Shown here: in pieces, positions 4,369 through 9,010 of the stretch
Layout of the letters: each line of letters opens with the position of its first letter
Numbering within the stretch: the stretch's first letter is position 1
Assembly: GCA_016288355.1 (NCBI GenBank)
Contig: JAEEYY010000245.1
Coordinates: forward strand, 1-9,010
Source of the DNA: Synergistes sp.
GTDB lineage: Bacteria > Synergistota > Synergistia > Synergistales > Synergistaceae
Length of the DNA stretch: 9,010 nucleotides
Direction: 5' to 3'
The notes under the pieces: model-generated
What the model saw: the letters and a program-made list of their open reading frames with translations, nothing else
The model's database searches: none
Told to the model about the DNA's origin: nothing
Translations under genes and position numbers: made by a program

Positions 4369-6333
4369 ATGAATAACATAATAGCAATCGTGGGGGGAAC
4401 TGGCGTAATTGCCCTTCTCTTCGCGGCGATCGCTTCAGGTAAGATCTCCGCTTTCAAAGTGGAGAACGAGCGTGTAAGCGAATTATCAGGGATTATCCAG
4501 GGGGGCGCTATGGCCTTTCTTTACCGTGAGTATAAGGCGCTTGTCCCGTTTGTTATCGTAGTGGCGGCAATTCTGGCATGGAAGATCAGCGTACCTAGCG
4601 CGGTATGCTTCGTAGTCGGCGCACTTTGCAGCGCTCTGACAGGCTTTATAGGCATGAGAGTCGCGACGAAATCAAACGGCAAAACATCGTTTGCGGCAAC
4701 GCACGGCATGAACGATGCACTTAAGGTAGCGTTCATGGGCGGAAGCGTCATGGGCATGACGGTCGTAGGCGTCGGACTCCTCGGCATAGTTGTAATGTTC
4801 TTCATCTTCAAAGACGCGAACATAATCACTGCCTTTGGTTTCGGAGCAAGCTCAATAGCGCTCTTCGCGCGTGTCGGCGGCGGTATATATACGAAGGCCG
4901 CGGACGTCGGAGCCGACCTGGTCGGTAAAGTCGAAGCCGGTATCCCCGAAGACGACCCGCGCAACCCGGCAGTCATCGCCGACAACGTCGGAGACAATGT
5001 CGGAGACATCGCCGGCATGGGGGCCGACCTCTTTGAGTCATATGTCAACTCGATAATAGCGGCCATGGCCATCGGCTTCATGGTCTTCAGCGATAAAGGC
5101 GTTATCTATCCGATGCTTCTTGCGGCAGTCGGCATCCTTTCCTCGATACTCGGAACATTCTTTGTCCGCGTAAAGGAAGGCGGAGACCCCGCTAAGGCGC
5201 TCCGCGTAGGTCTCGGTCTTACAGGCGTATTTATGCTCGTCGGTACTTTCTTCCTTACAAACTGGATCTTTGAGGGCGACCTCACGCTCTTCTGGGCGGT
5301 CCTTTCAGGCGTCGTTTCCGGACTTCTCATCGGCGCTGCCACCGAATTCTATACTTCCGGTGACTACGGCAGCGTAAAAGAGATAGCCCAGGCTTCAGAG
5401 ACCGGTGCTGCGACTAACATTCTCGCGGGCCTCGGCGTAGGTATGAAATCAACGGCTATCCCTGTAATACTTGTCTGCTGCGCTATAATGGCGGGCGTAT
5501 TCTTCGGAGGTCTTTACGGCATCTCCTGCGCGGCCGTCGGAATGCTGGCAATAACCGGTATGGCCCTTTCGGTCGACGCTTACGGTCCTATCGCCGACAA
5601 CGCGGGCGGCATCGCAGAGATGGCTGAGCTGCCGGAAGAAGTCCGCAATATAACGGACAGACTTGACGCTGTCGGAAACACGACGGCTGCGGTCGGCAAA
5701 GGACTTGCGATCGGTTCCGCCGCACTTACCGCACTGGCCCTTTTCGTTACATTTGCTCAGGCCACAAACCTCAGCTCCATAGACCTTAAGGACCCCCGCG
5801 TCATGGTCGGACTCTTCATCGGAGGACTCCTGCCGTTTATATTCAGCGCGCTTTCGATTCAGGCTGTCAGCCGCGCCGCTGAAAAAATGATAGAGGAAGT
5901 TCGCCGCCAGTTCCGTGAGATCCCCGGCATCATGGAAGGCACCGGACGTCCGGAATATGAGCGCTGCGTTGACATCTCGACGGCTGCGGCCCTCAGAGAG
6001 ATGGTCATCCCCGGCGTCATGGCGGTCCTTGCGCCTGTAGCGGTAGGGTTTATCCTCGGCGCCCCTGCCCTCGGCGGTATGCTCGGCGGCTCGATAGTCA
6101 CCGGCGTTATGATGGCGATATTTATGTCCAATGCCGGCGGTGCGTGGGACAATGCGAAAAAGTTCATTGAATCCGGCGCACATGGCGGCAAGGGAAGCGC
6201 TCCTCACGCTGCTGCAGTAGTCGGAGACACGGTAGGCGACCCGTTCAAGGATACTGCTGGTCCAAGCCTTAACATACTTATCAAGCTTATGTCTGTTGTG
6301 GCAACGGTCCTTGCGCCTCTCTTCGCGCTGTAA
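4369..6333 (+). CDS. hppA: Membrane-bound ion-translocating pyrophosphatase, K+-dependent type
   Basis: This is a 654-aa integral membrane pyrophosphatase that couples PPi hydrolysis to Na+ and/or H+ export across the cytoplasmic membrane. Many hydrophobic segments are visible, as expected for the 16-helix family. Catalytic signatures are intact: DVGADLVGKVE (179-189), DNVGDNVGD (205-213), EFYTSGDYGSVKEIA (326-340) and GDTVGDPFKDTAG (619-631). At the cation-dependence site the sequence is GNTTAAVGKG (436-445), with A440 and G443 where K+-independent enzymes have Lys and Thr, so it should need K+. DLFESY (220-225) places the gating Glu (E223) as in Na+-pumping enzymes such as that of Thermotoga. 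Na+ transport is therefore inferred, though some K+-dependent enzymes also pump H+. The ATG at 4369 is chosen because GGGGGAG (4354-4360) lies 8 nt upstream. An in-frame ATG at 4324 has no ribosome binding site and would add 15 residues. It has its own promoter. Confidence 0.96.
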   Translation: MNNIIAIVGGTGVIALLFAAIASGKISAFKVENERVSELSGIIQGGAMAFLYREYKALVPFVIVVAAILAWKISVPSAVCFVVGALCSALTGFIGMRVATKSNGKTSFAATHGMNDALKVAFMGGSVMGMTVVGVGLLGIVVMFFIFKDANIITAFGFGASSIALFARVGGGIYTKAADVGADLVGKVEAGIPEDDPRNPAVIADNVGDNVGDIAGMGADLFESYVNSIIAAMAIGFMVFSDKGVIYPMLLAAVGILSSILGTFFVRVKEGGDPAKALRVGLGLTGVFMLVGTFFLTNWIFEGDLTLFWAVLSGVVSGLLIGAATEFYTSGDYGSVKEIAQASETGAATNILAGLGVGMKSTAIPVILVCCAIMAGVFFGGLYGISCAAVGMLAITGMALSVDAYGPIADNAGGIAEMAELPEEVRNITDRLDAVGNTTAAVGKGLAIGSAALTALALFVTFAQATNLSSIDLKDPRVMVGLFIGGLLPFIFSALSIQAVSRAAEKMIEEVRRQFREIPGIMEGTGRPEYERCVDISTAAALREMVIPGVMAVLAPVAVGFILGAPALGGMLGGSIVTGVMMAIFMSNAGGAWDNAKKFIESGAHGGKGSAPHAAAVVGDTVGDPFKDTAGPSLNILIKLMSVVATVLAPLFAL

Positions 6334-6378
6334 TGCAATAGAATAAGTAAAACACGTGATAATTATGTTATAGATACA

Positions 6379-6406
6379 AGGAGGGAGAGACTTCACTCTC
6401 CCTCCT
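6379..6406 (+). terminator. GC-rich hairpin between hppA and dnaG
   Basis: A perfect 11-bp stem pairs AGGAGGGAGAG (6379-6389) with CTCTCCCTCCT (6396-6406) over a 6-nt loop. It is followed by GTCTTCTG, not a proper T-run. It sits 46 nt after the hppA stop and 39 nt before the dnaG start. It may be a weak hppA terminator, an mRNA-stabilising 3' end, or a leader structure of dnaG-rpoD. Confidence 0.5.
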
Positions 6407-6445
6407 GTCTTCTGAGGAGTTAAGCTGCTTTATGAGGTGAAAAAT

Positions 6446-8176
6446 ATGCCCGATGACGACGTTGGCGAAATTAAATCAAAACTTGACATCGTTGATGTCG
6501 TCTCCGAGTATGTCAAACTGAAAAAAAACGGGCGTACCTTCTGGGGCTGCTGTCCTTTTCACAGCGAAAAGACCCCGTCATTCTCGGTATCTCAGGAGCG
6601 GCAGACATTTCACTGTTTCGGCTGCGGAAAAGGCGGCGATATATTCACTTTTGTAATGGAAGCGGAACACCTTGAGTTCCGCGAGGCGCTGGAACGTCTG
6701 GCAGAGCGCGCCGGCGTAAAACTGACAAAACATGTCCGGGGCGTCAGACCGGAAGCTGCTTCTGTCGATATAAACGAAGCAGCGCTTGTTTTTTTTGCTG
6801 AATCACTGCGGGGGGCAGGCGGAGAACCTGCAAGAAAGTATCTTGAAAAACGCTCTGTGACCGCTGACGACTGCCGCCGCTTCGAGCTGGGCTGGGCGCC
6901 AAATTCCTGGGATATGCTGTCGCGCCGGCTGGAAAAAAGCGGCTGCACCGCAAAAGCAATGATCGAAAGCGGCATAGCCTCCCAGGGGAAAAACGGGGGA
7001 TGCTACGACCGTTTCCGCGGCAGGCTGATGTTTCCGATCCGCAGTGTTACCGGAAGACTGATCGGTTTCGGCGGCAGGATACTTGACGGAGACGGCGCCA
7101 AATACTTAAACAGTCCGGAGAGCAGGCTTTTCAATAAACGTCACAATCTCTATCTGCTTGATAAAGCCAAGGGGGCAATGAGCTCCAAAGGTTATGCGAT
7201 ACTGGTGGAGGGATATTTTGACGCTATCCGGGCCCATATATTCGGCTACACCAACACGGCGGCGTCTTTAGGCACTTCTCTGACAAAAGAGCAGGCGGCT
7301 CTGATAAAACGAATGACCGGTCTGTGCTATGTGTGTTATGATTCAGACTCTGCAGGACAGGAAGCCGCGCTCAGGGCGATGTACGTGCTGCATGCGGAAG
7401 GAGTCGCGTCAAGACGCGTCGTATGGCAGCAGGGAAAGGATCCAGATGAACTGCTGCTTCAGCCGGGCGGGACCGGGCTCTTTGAAAAAGCCATTGAGGA
7501 AGCTCTTCCGCTGCCGCTCTTTCATGCAAGGCTCCGGCAGCCTGAGCTGCAGGATCCGAAAAGGGCGGGAAACGCGAGGAAGGATCTGCTTGAAGGGCTT
7601 GCGTCTCTTCCTGTTTTCGATGTTGAGCCTTATATCGGGGAGCTTGCGGAAGTGTTGTCTGTCTTCCCGCATGAGCTGAGGGATCTTATCGCCCGAAGCT
7701 CTGCGCCGCAGGCGGAGGGGAGCCGGAAAAAAGTTAATAATATAGATCTGTATTCTCCGGCGGCCGGAGAAAATGATATAGAGTATATGTTGTGCAGTAT
7801 GCTGTGGAACAGCAAAAGCCTCAGATCGGCTTTCCGCAGGGATGAGATAATAGCTCTTATCGAAGATCCCGACGTGCAGAATGTCGTAGCCGCGCTTTTG
7901 GGCGGAGAGGAGACCGATGATATAGAAAGACGCTGGCAGAAGATGGGCGAAACGCGCGGGATGAGCGTGGTAGCGAAGGGAAACGGTCTTCTTGCCAAAG
8001 AGGGTATAGATGAAGCGGCGGCTGCCCGGCTCTCGGACGCGCTGATGCGCCGACGCAGGGAAAAAAGAAAGAATGTCCTTCTGGAAAAGATCAGAAACGG
8101 TACGATCAACGAACAGGAATATGAAGAATACTATAAATGTGTCAGGACACTAAAAGGAGGGAATACAAGGGCATGA
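6446..8176 (+). CDS. dnaG: DNA primase DnaG
   Basis: This is a 576-aa DNA primase, which makes RNA primers at the replication fork with the replicative helicase. The N-terminal CHC2 zinc domain has CPFHSEKTPSF with C36 and H39, and CFGCGKGG with C57 and C60, at the spacing known for the family. The RNA-polymerase-like core includes RLMFPIR (193-199), GFGGRILDGDGAKYLNSPES and LYLLDKAKG. The TOPRIM fold has VEGYFDAI (E255, D259) and YDSDSAGQEAALRA (D299, D301), the metal-binding acidic residues. The region from about 430 to the end is a helical helicase-interaction-type tail with low conservation. The ATG at 6446 has GAGGTGA (6434-6440) 5 nt upstream; a GTG at 6437 lies inside that site and is unlikely. 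The stop overlaps the next gene's ATG (ATGA at 8173-8176), so rpoD is translationally coupled. Length is normal (E. coli 581 aa). Confidence 0.97.
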   Translation: MPDDDVGEIKSKLDIVDVVSEYVKLKKNGRTFWGCCPFHSEKTPSFSVSQERQTFHCFGCGKGGDIFTFVMEAEHLEFREALERLAERAGVKLTKHVRGVRPEAASVDINEAALVFFAESLRGAGGEPARKYLEKRSVTADDCRRFELGWAPNSWDMLSRRLEKSGCTAKAMIESGIASQGKNGGCYDRFRGRLMFPIRSVTGRLIGFGGRILDGDGAKYLNSPESRLFNKRHNLYLLDKAKGAMSSKGYAILVEGYFDAIRAHIFGYTNTAASLGTSLTKEQAALIKRMTGLCYVCYDSDSAGQEAALRAMYVLHAEGVASRRVVWQQGKDPDELLLQPGGTGLFEKAIEEALPLPLFHARLRQPELQDPKRAGNARKDLLEGLASLPVFDVEPYIGELAEVLSVFPHELRDLIARSSAPQAEGSRKKVNNIDLYSPAAGENDIEYMLCSMLWNSKSLRSAFRRDEIIALIEDPDVQNVVAALLGGEETDDIERRWQKMGETRGMSVVAKGNGLLAKEGIDEAAAARLSDALMRRRREKRKNVLLEKIRNGTINEQEYEEYYKCVRTLKGGNTRA

Positions 8177-9010
8177 AAAAAACAAAAAACAAGAAAGCAG
8201 ATGAATTTGTGCCTGAAACAGTCTCCCCAGTCCCCGAAGAGGCGGAAGACGCCGAAGATATGGATGATATCATGAACGAGGGGCCGAAACCGGAAAATAT
8301 CGAGCTGCTGGAGAAGGCGGAATTCGATGCCATTGCCCTTGACGATGCAGTCGATGACGATGCAGATGATATATCCGGCATCGAAAAGGCTGAAGAGAGC
8401 GAAGACGGAACGTCCAATCTGGCGGAAGACCAGGATGCTGTTGATTACACCGCATATATCGATAATGTCCGGGAACTGCTCCATGAAGGGCGAGAGAAAG
8501 GTTTTGTCACCTACGAGGATATAGAAAAGAAAATGCCGAAGGATTTCCTTACGGCCGATATCCTTGACAACCTGTACACAAATCTTATGGAACTGGGCGT
8601 CGACGTCCTCGACGAGCCGAAGACCAAGGTCGATCCCTCCGAGGGTGAAGCCATTATCAGCAGTTCTGTAAACAGCGATGAAATGGGGGATCTTGAAGAT
8701 CTGCCGCTCTCAGACCCTGTGCGCATGTATCTGCGCGAGATCGGCAAGATACCGCTTCTGACGTCAGAAGACGAGGTCATGCTCGCAAAGGGCGTCGAAA
8801 TGGGAGACAATTCCTGCAAAGACAAGCTTGTTGAGGCAAACCTCCGCCTTGTCGTGAGCATTGCGAAAAAATACATCGGCCGCGGTATGCTTTTTCTTGA
8901 TCTGATTCAGGAAGGCAACCTCGGGCTTATACGTGCGGTCGAAAAATTCGACTATCACAAGGGATATAAGTTCAGCACCTATGCCACATGGTGGATACGG
9001 CAGGCCATCA
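8173..9010 (+). CDS. rpoD: Primary sigma factor RpoD/SigA (5' part, runs off the window)
   Basis: The first 279 residues are present and the frame is open at the right edge. Residues 1-8 are Lys-rich, and residues 10-90 form a strongly acidic low-complexity segment (32 Asp/Glu in the first 90). A region 1.1-like helical domain follows at about 95-147 (VRELLHEGREKGFVTYEDIE). Region 1.2 starts at DPVRMYLREIG (181-191). Region 2.1 is EANLRLVVSIAKKY (221-234), 2.2 is LDLIQEGNLGLIRAVEKFDY (242-261), and 2.3 contains GYKFSTYATWWIRQAI, which melts the -10 element. The presence of region 1.1 plus near-identity to the family in region 2 identifies a housekeeping sigma factor. The ATG overlaps the dnaG stop by ATGA. 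The AAGGAGG at 8154-8160 is 12 nt upstream, somewhat far, with a closer AAGGG at 8167-8171. Together dnaG-rpoD form the macromolecular synthesis operon. Confidence 0.96.
   Translation, partial: MKKTKNKKADEFVPETVSPVPEEAEDAEDMDDIMNEGPKPENIELLEKAEFDAIALDDAVDDDADDISGIEKAEESEDGTSNLAEDQDAVDYTAYIDNVRELLHEGREKGFVTYEDIEKKMPKDFLTADILDNLYTNLMELGVDVLDEPKTKVDPSEGEAIISSSVNSDEMGDLEDLPLSDPVRMYLREIGKIPLLTSEDEVMLAKGVEMGDNSCKDKLVEANLRLVVSIAKKYIGRGMLFLDLIQEGNLGLIRAVEKFDYHKGYKFSTYATWWIRQAI

Noticed and set aside
4521..5081. Long antisense ORFs inside hppA (also 5449-6396)
   Set aside because: They are shadows of a strongly conserved coding gene with biased third positions. Their products are low-complexity or unrecognisable and have no supporting ribosome binding site.

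Overview
All genes in this window run left to right on the + strand, and most are bacterial housekeeping genes. An OmpH/Skp-type periplasmic chaperone implies a two-membrane cell envelope. It occurs with an RqcH/NFACT ribosome-rescue protein, a potassium-dependent membrane pyrophosphatase, a C_GCAxxG_C_C redox-type protein and a dnaG-rpoD pair. This mix, with moderately GC-rich DNA and AT-rich promoter spacers, would fit an anaerobic diderm such as a member of Synergistota. That assignment is inference from gene content only.

Layout: (1) 1-137 is the 3' end of an unrecognised gene, followed by a strongly self-complementary stretch (162-231). (2) 365-787 is the OmpH-like gene with its own terminator (810-853). 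(3) 953-2330 is a tRNA-rich block. It holds tRNA-Ser(CGA) with a good promoter and hairpins behind it, a 170-aa C_GCAxxG_C_C family gene, a tRNA-Gly(CCC)/tRNA-Thr(CGT) pair with a terminator, and a tRNA-Gly(TCC)/tRNA-Ala(CGC) pair with a near-consensus promoter and a strong terminator. (4) 2517-4166 is an RqcH-like NFACT gene, probably starting at TTG. (5) An AT-rich spacer carries a clear sigma70-type promoter for hppA (4369-6333). (6) A GC-rich hairpin leads into dnaG (6446-8176), which overlaps by ATGA with rpoD (8173 to the window edge). This is the core of the macromolecular synthesis operon; no rpsU is present immediately upstream.

The genes fall into translation and its quality control (five tRNAs, RqcH), envelope biogenesis (OmpH), ion energetics (HppA) and replication/transcription initiation (DnaG, sigma factor). 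I see no mobile element, CRISPR array or phage gene, and no convincing undescribed multi-gene system. The items most worth a second look are the 70-nt branched inverted-repeat element at 162-231, the acidic N-terminal extension of the sigma factor, the cysteine-rich protein lodged among tRNA genes, and the bias of the tRNA set towards C34 anticodons.
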